NCBI GenBank assembly: GCA_051453625.1
Contig: JBOZIK010000001.1
Coordinates: 230,804,908-230,829,526 of the forward strand
DNA: 24,619 nucleotides
Origin: Welwitschia mirabilis
Taxonomy: Eukaryota; Gnetophyta; Gnetopsida; Welwitschiales
Reading direction: 5' to 3'
Position 1 is the first letter of the stretch, and each line of letters opens with the position of its first letter. Below are positions 10,903 to 19,850 of the stretch, piece by piece. The position numbers were made by a program, and so were the translations under genes. The notes under the pieces are model-generated. The model was given only the letters and a program-made list of their open reading frames with translations. It was not told the DNA's origin and made no database searches.

Positions 10903-12184
10903 AAACGAATAACTAAACAAATATATTACACAATACAAAATTGTTAAGATTTTTTAAAGTATTAGATTTCAAAAGTAAGAATATACTTAGAAACTTTTAA
11001 TTAAAGAAGATTAACCATGATGAAAACAAAATTTTTATAACAGAAAAATTTACATTTCGATATGTAACATTTAATTTTTTTTAAAATTTACACTTCCTAA
11101 TTTAGAAATTAATCTTAAGAAATTATCTGTTTTTCATCTTTTCTTTTTTTTACACTTTGTGTTTCTTAAGACCAATACCCTATGAAATGCAATAAAAATC
11201 CTTGTAAGCACCTACATCAAACCTGAGAGAGATTATTGTAATTATACATATTATGCATAAAACATTTAATCTTTTTAAAAGTCACTAAGGAAAAAAAAAT
11301 AAAAATCCTAAACTAAAACTAAAAATTACCAAATCATAAAATTAATTCGATGGACGTTAATACAACTTATAAACCTTTTATTAAACATTTTTTTGAGCAA
11401 GTCCTTTCAAAAGCGTGATTAAAAAATAAAAGACTAGCTTACTTATCTAATAACAATTTAATAAAAAGAATTTACATGAACTTATTAAAAAATAAAAGAC
11501 TAGCTTATTCATCTAATAACAATTCAATAAAAGGAATTTACATTAACATAATTTTTTTCTACATGTGTTTTCATGTCACAAATATTCATTAAAACCTAGT
11601 TTTGATGTTCTTAATTTATAAATGGATGGTCTGCGAGTTATAACTATGCAATAATTACATAAAAGACATAAGATGAGTGGATTTTAAATGTTATTCATAG
11701 TCATATTAAATTTTAAGAAGGCTAACATTTCTATTTTTAGCTTGAAAAGCTAATATAGCCTTTTTACTATTTTTATCTACTTATTCAATTCGCCCAGGTG
11801 TAGCATAAGTCAAATCTCATGATGGAGTTGTTAAAAAGTCTAGTAAGTCATGTCAACTATCCAAGCTATTCAATGTTAACATGAGTATCTATTGTAAATG
11901 TCCATATCACACGAGATTTAAAGCCTTCAAGATCACAAAAGATTATAAAATCCCCCCTATAATGTGTCATTGACAAAACGACACAAACTATAAGGTCTTT
12001 ATTAAAATTGATTTAACACATACTAAAACAAGGGCACCTCATATTACATAGATTAATAGGCACATTGCTTCTGTTTTAGAAGTCTATTATTAACAATAGC
12101 TTTATTAATGAAAAGAGTGTTAAAATCTCTTCTATAGTAACAACATGTTAGTTATTTCTAAAACCAAAAACTAAATCAACAAGT
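10903..12184. other. AT-rich non-coding stretch
   Basis: Apart from the 66-bp duplication it holds nothing I recognise: no ORF with a family signature and no tRNA-like fold. Confidence 0.5.
11418..11549 (+). repeat. 66-bp tandem duplication
   Basis: ATTAAAAAATAAAAGACTAG begins at 11418 and at 11484. The two adjacent units differ at only a few positions, so this is a recent duplication for this region. Confidence 0.85.
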
Positions 12185-12300
12185 AAAGTCTTATATGTTA
12201 AGAGGGTCTTACTAGGACTTTAATCCTCTACATTTAAAGTAGTGTATTCGAACCTTAACACAATTGTATGAGAACCTAGGCAAAATTAAATGAATTTTTT
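12185..12300 (+). repeat. Possible tRNA-derived SINE head
   Basis: GTATTCGAACC at 12244-12254 is close to the Pol III B box GGTTCGANNCC. A D-arm-like GGTCTTACTAGGAC lies about 40 bp upstream. The rest of the element is not defined. Confidence 0.25.
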
Positions 12301-12599
12301 AAGTAAATGTAGGTGATACACTTCTAGTATAGTATAATCACTGAAAGTTTTTAAGATTACCCAAAATTTTATAATTGATTTAAAACAAAATAAGGCAACA
12401 AACACAGAAGTAGTTTGTAAGGGAACCACAAACTAAATCAAATAAAGCAGCAAACACAGATATGCTCTATGCTGAATTAATGAAGTAGAGTCCTCTTATT
12501 ATTTAGAAAGCTCTTTGGATTAAACTAAATAAGGTAATGTAGCACATATCAGACTTAAAAGGGAGAATTAGCAAACTTGTCTTGTCATGTAACAAAGGC

Positions 12600-13760
12600 A
12601 ATACAATAGATCTTAACAATCATAGATTCACAATGATGGCAATATATGTACTAAATATCTTAGCATCGTCATCAATAAGAAATTGGGAACCTAAGCAAAG
12701 AAACATTTTATGCTATTTCACAGGTTCATTTTAGACCAAATCATTCTACAACAAATAATCTTATTACATTATAATACTATATGAGCCACGCAAAAGATCA
12801 AGGAAAATAACCTTTCTTGTTTTGTGGATTTCTCTGAACATTCTAACTCTATAATCAAGTTAAAATTATGGTATCATTTAAAATTATGGTATCATCTTCA
12901 AACTATCAATACACCTTCAAAGCTAATTTCTATAATTCAAACACTTTATAAAGAAATCACACTGGACGTGATACATAGTAAAGCACTAAAAACAATGTTG
13001 CTAGAGAGCTTGTTTGAGTCAAACAAGGTTGACCATTCACTCTTTGGTATCTTTATGGATGAGCTAGAAAGTTGAATGCAAAGGGTGTCAACAACATATA
13101 CATCTCCTATTGGCTATATGTGGGTTAACTTGTTCTTGCTTACTAATGATATATGTGGCCTCAATTTCTTATTTAGCACAAACACAAGAGATGAGTTTAC
13201 ATTTACAATTAATACAATAGGGATTGTGGAATTCTAAAAGTATCTAAGGTTGAAACATTGATTTGCATATAAGTGAAAGTGTGTGAAACTCAAAATACGA
13301 AGGAGTATGAAGGGAATGTTTGTTCTCAAGTACAAAAAAAAAGAATCAATTTGAACTTGGAAAATTAGAAAAAAACTTTTTCGCTATGTTGTCAAGCCCA
13401 GTATTTTGTATGGCTTTGTACCTATCGTTTGGAATTGAGGTCTTCCCCTAGAATAGCGGAAGAAGATTAAAAATACTCAATGATTATTTTTGTTGGACAA
13501 GTTTAAAGTCTAAAGGCAAAAGCACGTTGTGATATGTTGCTTATCCAAAAGTTTACTCAATGTAGGTAACAATACAAAGTTTTTTATAGAAGTCCTTGTA
13601 TGAATTACAGTAAAAGGATGATGCTCACAAGATTCAAAATGGCTACACTAACAAGGCATTCACCATGATGACATAAATTCTAATACCCTTGCATTAAGAA
13701 AGTTAGTTCAAAAATCGTGGCAAAATACAACTACAAACACAAGTCCTATTTGAAAAAAAT
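12600..13760 (+). pseudogene. Decayed LINE (non-LTR) reverse transcriptase
   Basis: Successive RT blocks of a non-LTR retrotransposon can be read through frame shifts. FRPNHSTTNNLITL is near 12730. CFVDFSEHSN at about 12817 matches the FVDF-KAFD block with the first catalytic Asp. PSKLISIIQTLYKEI comes next. SLFGIFMDELES near 13040 matches the SPTLFGLYIDELE block. LLTNDI near 13140 stands where YADDIV is expected, so one catalytic Asp is lost. After the core, ILYGFVPIVWN near 13400 and IKNTQ-LFLLDKF near 13475 match the usual C-terminal region. The 5' ORF, endonuclease and poly(A) tail were not seen. Clade is not assigned. Confidence 0.75.
12860..12895 (+). repeat. 18-bp tandem duplication inside the LINE remnant
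   Basis: TTAAAATTATGGTATCAT is repeated directly, doubling KLWYHL in the broken RT frame. Confidence 0.9.
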
Positions 13761-15264
13761 TATTGGTGTATGTTTTAAAAAGCTATGAAACTACTTAAGA
13801 GTAAACATATCTCTAAATTTAAAGTGGAAATAGCATTATGGCATAACCTTCCACATGAACAATGCATTAGTAGATTGTTTAATAGTAAGCACATTGAAAT
13901 AAACACCATATTTTCCTTCTCCTTCTTATCTAACCAACCATCTTAGGTTTCTTTATGATTTCTGTAAATTAATGCCAACTTTGATAGAACACTATATTGA
14001 CAATATTTCCCATTCTCATAATGCTCATATTATTTTCATACAATAGATCCATTAGGTCTCCAAAATTAATTTACTTGCACCTTCCTAATTGACTAATGAT
14101 TTAATATTTGTAATATTAATAATTGAACACAAAAATCCTCATCTTTCAATCGATTCATGTAAACTTGCTCATTGATTCTATTGTATTTGTTCGTACCTTT
14201 TATCATTAACAAGTAATCTATCATGACATATTGTAAATTTCCAACGTATACATGCAAACCCTCTCCTATGGAGTATATACATAGCCAAAGGAACCAAAAG
14301 AGAGCAAATATATCTAACACATCACACAGCTAAGCTCTAGTTTAGAAATGAATCAAACTTAAATTCCGTTATAGACGAAAGGAAAGGCTTCCTCATAATT
14401 CATTACATAAACATTTGTGCTTAAGGTTATTTGCATTGGAATCTAACCAGAAATCAACCAAAAGCTAAATGAATCTGTTTATTTAATTAATACTACCTTA
14501 AGGAAAGGGCATAAGTAGATTTAGAAACAAGTTAAACTAAATTTTCAGAGCATGAGCGCATGCAACGAACTGCAGTTCTTCGTGGAGATGTGCCTGCAAA
14601 ATGTGAATCTGAACTAAAAACAAATTATAATTTTGGATTAACAGTTCTATCAAACTGTTAAGCATGCTTTGAAGTAAAAGCTACGTTATTAGGCTGCAAA
14701 CTCAGAAAGTTCTTCACTTCTTATAATGACAATTACGAGCACAAAATTCCCAGCGTTAATCAAAGAAAGTATTTTCCTGAAAACTATGTACAGGTACTTC
14801 AATCTAAAGCAAAGCTCTGACAATCTTCAAATAATAATAACTAGATTATTGTTAAATCGCAGAGCTCCAAACCCTAGAACTAACTTACTGGGTCACAGTT
14901 AATTGGTCGATTTGTATTTCTCTTTCTGCTTTTCTGGTTGTGTATATGCTCATGAGTTCTTAAACAAAAGATTAAATCAATAATCAATTTCTCTGTTGCT
15001 AACAAAACAATTGCAAAAGATGTAAATCAGTAGATATTTGGATTCTTTTTCCAGAAAGTCAATACCCGAACCATCGTCCTTGCTGCGTGGTATTGTGAAG
15101 CAAAAGAAACAGGAAAACCTAAAAGCCAAAACAAATGAATGAACCACAGCACTTTACCAAGCAGCAAGGCAATCTCACTGGTGCGTTCTTGACTTTCGGC
15201 AGCTCAGTGTTTTGCAGGATGAACCACAAGAAAAATGTCTCCGTTTCTCTCCTTTGTTCCCGCT
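13761..15264. other. 3' flank of the HD-Zip IV gene, no other gene seen
   Basis: The 3' UTR of the gene should occupy the right end of this stretch. I found no AATAAA on the minus strand close to the stop codon; the nearest clear one is at about 14479, nearly 800 bp away, so the polyadenylation site is unresolved. The minus-strand ORF at 14093-14320 shows no recognisable domain. GC content starts to rise from about 15.06 kb. Confidence 0.5.
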
Positions 15265-18200
15265 TCAGGAAGAATGTGAACATTGCAGAGCGGCTTTTAT
15301 ACGTTGCACCGTCTTGCACATTATGTCATTAACAATTGCGACTGATTCCACGTTCAGTTTTGGCTGCGTCACTTCACTAACCGGGATCTGAAGCTCCACC
15401 GTTACCAAGGATCCGCCTCTGCGTCTCGCACTTTGATAATCGTCGCCATCATGTTCATCACCATCTTCACTGTCTGCGTTGCCGTCTGGAAGAATAACAA
15501 AACCTGACGGCAACATCACGGCCGTGTGCGACACGTCCTCCCCGATCATGGCCGCTTTCACTGTGGAAACATCAACTGGTGAATACACAATCATGCACCC
15601 GCTAAAATCGCAGCAGCATTCTTGCAGGATTACCATGCTGTCGTTGCTCCAGTTACACACCTGTCCGTCAATTCCTCCTTAAATTAACGTTGAAGTTGCC
15701 AATCTTAATTCTATTTCTCTAAAGCGATAATCTTGTTTCTCTGTATTGTAAATTTTTTCTGCTAACCTTACTAATTCAACTATAGTAGTCTGCCAGGTTT
15801 AAGTCCGACAACATCTTAATATGTCAACACATAATTAAGTTTTATCACTTTCTCAAACCTTCATTTTTACTATAAAGTGGGAAACAATAGTGCAGGAGAT
15901 GTTCATATATCAGTCAGTTAATTCACTTAATAAACGTTTCTAAATTGCTAAAAATGTTTTTTTATGTGATACCCGTAGCAGCGAAATTCTGTTGCGGGGA
16001 TGGCTTCCAGTGACGATGTGCGCCACTTCCTGCACCATGCTCCCTCTTGGGTGAACGTCCCACTGCGACAGCCGTGCCATTTCATTTGGATGAAATCTTG
16101 ATTAAAAAATCATAAGAAAATCTAAATCTTTACAAATGTGTATGTAAAATGTTTAACGTTTTGAGAAAAGGAGACTGTGGAACGCGCTGTACCTCCGGCC
16201 TCGTGCGTTCGTCTCTGAGAAAATCGAAGAGGCGGAGCGGAGAAATCGGCATCCAAAAGGACGTAGCTGCGCAGAGGACGAGACCGGCGGGCTCAACAAC
16301 ATTGGTTGTCCGCCTAGTTGTTATGCGAACGCCCTCTTCCTCACACACCGACACCGACACCGACGACGAAGACGATGAACAACACGATGACGCCGCTGCC
16401 GCAGAAGCGCTCACGTTTGCGCAGAAGTTAGCGATCATGTTGTGAGACAAGTCCGTGATACTGCGCCTTCCGTCTCTGGAACATATCTCTGTTCACAAAA
16501 AGACATAACCATTAACTGCTCCATAATGGCGCCTGTCAGCCACCGGACAATACCTTTACTAAGAATTTAATGCTCCAGTACCCTTTCCAGTACATGCCCG
16601 CTCCATGCATCATTCATTGTATTTTGTATATGTATTTTCATGGGTAAGAGCTTCAGTTCAGGTGTAAAGTATGATCCGGCTCTGAACATAAATACAGGAA
16701 TGGAGAAATGCAAATGTAAAGAAGGGTTAGGAGAGACTCAGAAGCCAACCTCTCGCAGTTACAGAAGCATCGTTTCTCGCAATGGGAGGAGTCATCATGA
16801 GGGACGCGAGCCTCTCGCACATTCTTTGGAGAGTGGAGAGCCATCGCTGAGCGCCGAAAGCCGCGCCGGATGACACCAGGTGTCTGTATATGCGGTGAAC
16901 TCCCCGGTCTTCCACTTCAACATGCTCCACCCATGTCACCTGGAGTTTTAGTTACAGGAATCAGTCGTTTTGCTTCAAATTTCTGTTTCATTCTATGAAC
17001 ATTGTTGCTTGGTTTTTACCTTAGAATAGCCGTTAGGCATGTCTTGGATTACGACGCCCGAAGGCAACCTTCGGCAGCGGACTGAAAAGGCCGCAGAAGA
17101 AGTGGAAGCCGAGGAGGAAGAGGAAGGAAAGGCCTGCTCGTCTCTGTTAAGTTTGTCCCACCAGACATCCGCCACTGCCCATAAGCCCTCCGTATAGTGG
17201 TGTGCATAGCGCAAAAACTGCATCTCCCGGGTCTGGACGAGCGGTGTCAGCACTTGAACCTCTGCGAACATCTGATTCATACGCTTCCATGAATTTACCG
17301 CTCGATTTATTTATCACTGGTATTTATCCAACTTTGTTAAAATGAAAATTTTACCATACCCACTGTAGAGATCCATGTCTGTTTCCCGCAATTGCAGGTA
17401 CTATAACGTCCATGTTGCGAGCTCGGCATACGATCGTCGGAAAAATCTCTCCCCATTTTTCCTGCAACTCAGAACCATTGCCCTACGTCTCTCACAGCAC
17501 ATAAGATTCTCAAAATGGAAACATAAAGATCGATGAATACCACGTCCATGAAGATGTCGACCAAGGACGCCGCATTGATCATAACATGAGAAGAGCTCCG
17601 AGAAGCCTCTTCCCTAGAATGAGCGAGCATGGATTTCATCGACTTGGGAAAGATCTTTGCATAAGCATCCGTGTTGAGAATGTCGGTGCCGCCTTCGTGA
17701 AACCAAAGGGGCTCGTCCGTCTGGGCCAAGCGAACAAGCTCCTCGACCGCATTCAATGCGAGCTCAGTAATTAAAGGCTTATCTAAATCTGTGACAATGC
17801 ATCGTGCAGAAGTTGCAGAAGCAGCAGAGAGCGGAGGAAGTATCGCTGACGAAGAAGACGCGCAAGGCCCAGGTCCGATCTGGTCGTGACCAAAGAGGCC
17901 TCCAATGGCAGGCAAGGACGCCCCTCCTTGCAGACCTGTAGTCGTCAGTGGCCTACCTATGTACTTGGCAGCGATACTGGACAAACGATCCAGCTGAGGC
18001 CCAACCAAGAGACGAAAAAATAAAAAAAGTAACAACAGCGAGCAACCATGAATTCTTCTTGCAACCAAAAGTCAAAACCAAATCATTAACTACTGAACTG
18101 AGTTCAAATTACAAAAAATTAGGGTTCCGAGATGACATGTAGTGTACCTCCTCTTTTAAGCGCGCATTTTCGAGCCTGAGGCGCTGTTGTTCCTCAAAAG

Positions 18201-18825
18201 AGAGTTCGCCGGCTGGAGGACCTCCGCAATTAGGGCAAACACCATTCTTGAGCGCCTCGCAAATCGCTNNNNNNNNNNAGTTTTCGCATCTAATTTTATC
18301 GTTCTCTGCTCGCAGGGCAGAGTTATCTGCCCGCTCGTGTTGCGCCTGCAAACAACGCCCAAAATCTCATACCAACATCAATTTCGACTCTGCACGTTCA
18401 TTCACTCAAAAAAGCTAGACACAGGAAAAGAAAGGGCAGAGGCAAAGGTAAGGAACCTTCAATTGGGTTCGACGATTTTGGAACCAAAACTTTACTTGGC
18501 GAGGCTCCAGACCCAAGTCCCTGCTGAGTCGCAACCTTTGATTCTCGTCCGGATGCGGACACTGTTTAAACATCCTACACAGCCCAAAACGGAATCAGTC
18601 GAAATCCGTTTCCCACTCCACACCACAAAATAAAACCATTCAAAAAACCTTTTGCTGGATTTTAACGGCAGCTTACGCTTCCAATTCCTGAATTTGACGC
18701 GCAGTGTGTCTGTGATACCGCTTCTTACTCTGCTTATCCGACGTTAAATCGGGGTCTTCTCCGTGATACCGCTTGTTAAACTTCTTATCCGACATTAAAT
18801 CGGGGTCTTCCACAGGGCTCTCCAT
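15265..18825 (-). CDS. HD-Zip class IV (HD-START) transcription factor, ten exons
   Basis: Nuclear DNA-binding regulator of the GL2/ATML1/PDF2/ANL2 family, which controls epidermal identity and differentiation. Exons read on the minus strand: 18825-18677, 18574-18457, 18345-18148, 17993-17541, 17461-17360, 17271-17020, 16939-16763, 16486-16193, 16062-15973, 15660-15265. All nine introns (79-312 nt) are GT-AG and the 2229-nt CDS stays in phase: about 742 residues, within the family's usual 700-800. Domains: homeodomain ~34-91 with WFQNRR at 80-85; leucine zipper-loop-zipper ~90-170 with CPNCGG; START ~227-472; post-START region to the end, with [11 protein letters not shown] and RLFDFLRDE. The ATG at 18825 is the first in frame after an in-frame stop at 18934-18936 and has G at -3 and +4. 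Ten Ns (18269-18278) hide about three zipper-loop residues. Splice sites are inferred from family alignment in memory; family assignment is near certain, exact boundaries and the start less so. Confidence 0.93.
15435..15485 (-). repeat. Acidic low-complexity tract in C-terminal region
   Basis: In the last exon, between SGFVILPDG and the [11 protein letters not shown] block, the protein has an Asp/Glu-rich stretch ([12 protein letters not shown]). The family usually has a short, loosely conserved spacer here. The reading frame is intact on both sides. Confidence 0.7.
16333..16412 (-). repeat. Ala/Ser/Val low-complexity linker after START
   Basis: Exon 8 carries a trinucleotide-like tract (GTC/TCG/TCA steps on the coding strand) encoding a run of Ala, Ser, Cys and Val, then Glu-Glu-Glu. 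It replaces the usual short spacer between NFCANVS and the conserved post-START block [15 protein letters not shown]. Such tracts expand by slippage and are probably length-variable. Confidence 0.7.
17081..17132 (-). repeat. Ser-rich low-complexity tract inside START domain
   Basis: Exon 6 encodes a run of Ser, Ala and Thr (residues about 390-402, [16 protein letters not shown]) from a pyrimidine-rich trinucleotide tract on the coding strand. It sits between [12 protein letters not shown] and [19 protein letters not shown], a variable loop position in HD-Zip IV START domains. Confidence 0.75.
18269..18278. other. 10-N gap inside zipper-loop exon
   Basis: The Ns lie in exon 3 between the first zipper helix (ENDKIRCEN) and [11 protein letters not shown]. 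The frame is the same on both sides. As drawn there are about 14 residues between EN and the CPNC motif, while relatives as I recall them have about 11. The 10-N run is therefore probably a fixed-size placeholder, and the true spacing may be shorter by a multiple of three bases. Confidence 0.8.
18709..18810 (-). repeat. 51-bp tandem duplication in the first coding exon (two copies)
   Basis: Two adjacent 51-nt units, 18810-18760 and 18759-18709, match at 45 of 51 positions and keep the reading frame. Each encodes EDPDL, one residue, SDK, then a short stretch ending KRYH. The second copy leads directly into the homeodomain ([13 protein letters not shown]). The first therefore repeats the basic KRYH start of the homeodomain N-terminal arm just upstream of the real one. 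Confidence 0.9.
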
Positions 18826-18863
18826 CGCTACCCTTGCGCTCTTTCTTGGACCAGCTCTACGTC

Positions 18864-18890
18864 TCACTTTGAGCTCTCGGCCTCGGCCAT
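18864..18890 (-). other. Upstream ORF, 8 codons (MAEAESSK)
   Basis: A short ORF ends 38 nt before the proposed main start and is in a different frame. It would matter only if the mature leader includes this stretch, which is likely because no splice acceptor is obvious between it and the main ATG. Its ATG overlaps the preceding ATGTAA by one base. Confidence 0.45.
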
Positions 18891-18895
18891 TACAT
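18890..18895 (-). promoter_or_regulatory. Minimal ATG-TAA start-stop upstream ORF
   Basis: The leader contains ATGTAATGG: a start codon followed directly by a stop, overlapping the next ATG by one base. AUG-UAA elements stall ribosomes and act in boron-dependent control of Arabidopsis NIP5;1. Whether this one does anything is inference; a chance occurrence is quite possible. Confidence 0.35.
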
Positions 18896-18914
18896 TCAGG
18901 CGGCAGGGAAAACC

Positions 18915-18962
18915 CTAGATTCTGTAAAGAGCCCTAGCAGTGAGTATCAGCGTGGAATTCAT
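18915..18962 (-). other. Upstream ORF, 15 codons (MNSTLILTARALYRI)
   Basis: A 15-codon ORF upstream of the main ATG, ending TAG at 18915-18917. An AG after a pyrimidine run (ctctttacag, AG at about 18922-18923) lies inside it. The leader may instead be spliced there, which would remove this ORF from the mRNA. Confidence 0.35.
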
Positions 18963-19013
18963 ACGACCTGAACTTTGATGGGTCCTCCCGGTCCTCGCCG
19001 ATCGCGCTGTTGC

Positions 19014-19032
19014 CTGTGGAAAAGGAAAAGAG
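19014..19032 (-). promoter_or_regulatory. Candidate 3' splice site of a 5'-UTR intron
   Basis: On the minus strand a pyrimidine-rich run ends in CAG (cttttccttttccacag, AG at 19014-19015) and is followed by a GC-rich, leader-like segment. It resembles a strong acceptor for an intron in the 5' untranslated region, which several HD-Zip IV genes have. No matching donor was identified. Confidence 0.35.
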
Positions 19033-19375
19033 TAGAGAAGGCGAGATAGGCCATTATTCAACCACAACACCACCAGCAAAAGAAAACGAAATAAAAGAAA
19101 ATTTTCCGTAGCGGAAGACGAAGCCCTTATTGACCTGACCGAAAGAAGTCCACTATCCACCGCATATCCGAACATGGCCGGTCTGACGATTGTGAAACGG
19201 GCAAACGTTACCTTTTTGGCCAGTCAATCAGTCCCCACTTCTCCTGCAGAAGAGGCAACCGCACATGACGCTTTCAGGGCCTTGCAAAACCATCTTTCGG
19301 GCCTTAAACATATCTTACGGCGCTTTTTTCAGCGAAAGCGGAACGCAATTCCTCATATGCGAGGATAACAGCCAT

Positions 19376-19387
19376 TGCATTTAATGA
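19376..19387 (-). promoter_or_regulatory. L1 box (TAAATGCA) within near-palindromic HD-Zip IV site
   Basis: The minus strand reads TCATTAAATGCA: it contains the L1-box consensus TAAATGYA and matches 10 of 11 bases of GCATTAAATGC, the pseudo-palindrome bound by HD-Zip IV dimers. It lies about 550 bp upstream of the proposed start codon of an HD-Zip IV gene, so the gene may bind its own control region. Confidence 0.5.
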
Positions 19388-19603
19388 CACTCGGACGGTA
19401 ACCGCAACGCTGGCGTTCCGGCACCAAACGAACACCAATTATTGATTTGCTCGGAGAAATTTGAGTAACGCCATCTTAGGGAGTGACTGAATGATAGCGG
19501 AGAGTGAGAGGCCGCATCAAAGAAACGTTCACTCGTCTGACGTGGTGTGCTTCCGGAGGATAAGGAACGACCAGTGACGGTCAAAAACTATGAGGAAGGC
19601 TAA

Positions 19604-19615
19604 ACATTAAATGTA
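19604..19615 (+). promoter_or_regulatory. Second L1 box (TAAATGTA)
   Basis: ACATTAAATGTA holds an exact TAAATGYA at 19608-19615 within the symmetric core CATTAAATG. It is about 230 bp beyond the first site. A near miss (CAAATGCA) follows at about 19628. The same 8-mer occurs by chance in AT-rich parts of the window, so evidence rests on the pairing and location. Confidence 0.45.
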
Positions 19616-19827
19616 GCGCATACCCAAATGCATAACAAAACGCGTTATTCGTTATTTACTTGCGCGGAATTCCGCCTTTTCCGGATAAAACTGAGAATCG
19701 CTGACGGCTTCCCTCATTCCTTTTCCCATCCCCACCGTCTGGTGTTCGGAGCGGCAACGAAGCAAAGCGATGGAATGGCGCTGCATGGGTGACATTCACG
19801 GCATACCCCAATTTCAGCCTTTCATTT

Positions 19828-19838
19828 CCTTTTATAAG
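19828..19838 (-). promoter_or_regulatory. Candidate TATA box of the HD-Zip IV gene
   Basis: CTTATAAAAGG on the minus strand is the best TATA match I saw between the start codon and the edge of the GC-richer island. If used, transcription would start near 19800, the leader would be about 1 kb (probably with an intron), and both L1 boxes would lie in the transcribed 5' region. Confidence 0.3.
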
Positions 19839-19850
19839 TCAAACGTATTA

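Larger units (their letters stand above)
19175..19850. other. GC-richer 5' flank of the HD-Zip IV gene
   Basis: This segment shares the base composition and CpG content of the gene body, unlike the AT-rich DNA beyond about 19.9 kb. It holds the two L1 boxes and the TATA candidate. Short ORFs on either strand here show no protein family signal. Confidence 0.5.

Noticed and set aside
10128-12310. TAAATGTA matches (for example near 10133 and 12304) as L1 boxes
   Set aside because: Expected by chance in AT-rich DNA and not near a promoter.
14093-14320. 75-residue minus-strand ORF downstream of the gene
   Set aside because: No recognisable domain; chance ORF or unidentifiable repeat fragment.
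15119-15332. Short ORFs on both strands at the 3' end of the gene
   Set aside because: They overlap the last exon and 3' UTR and carry no domain signal.
16149-16445. 98-residue plus-strand ORF
   Set aside because: It is the antisense of exon 8 of the HD-Zip IV gene; its Asp/Thr-rich stretch is the complement of the Ser-rich tract.
18187-18633. 148-residue plus-strand ORF
   Set aside because: Antisense to exons 2-3 and intron 2, and it runs through the Ns.
18915-19175. 86-residue minus-strand ORF as an upstream coding exon
   Set aside because: It is out of frame with the homeodomain exon and has no family match; only its last 15 codons are kept, as an upstream ORF.
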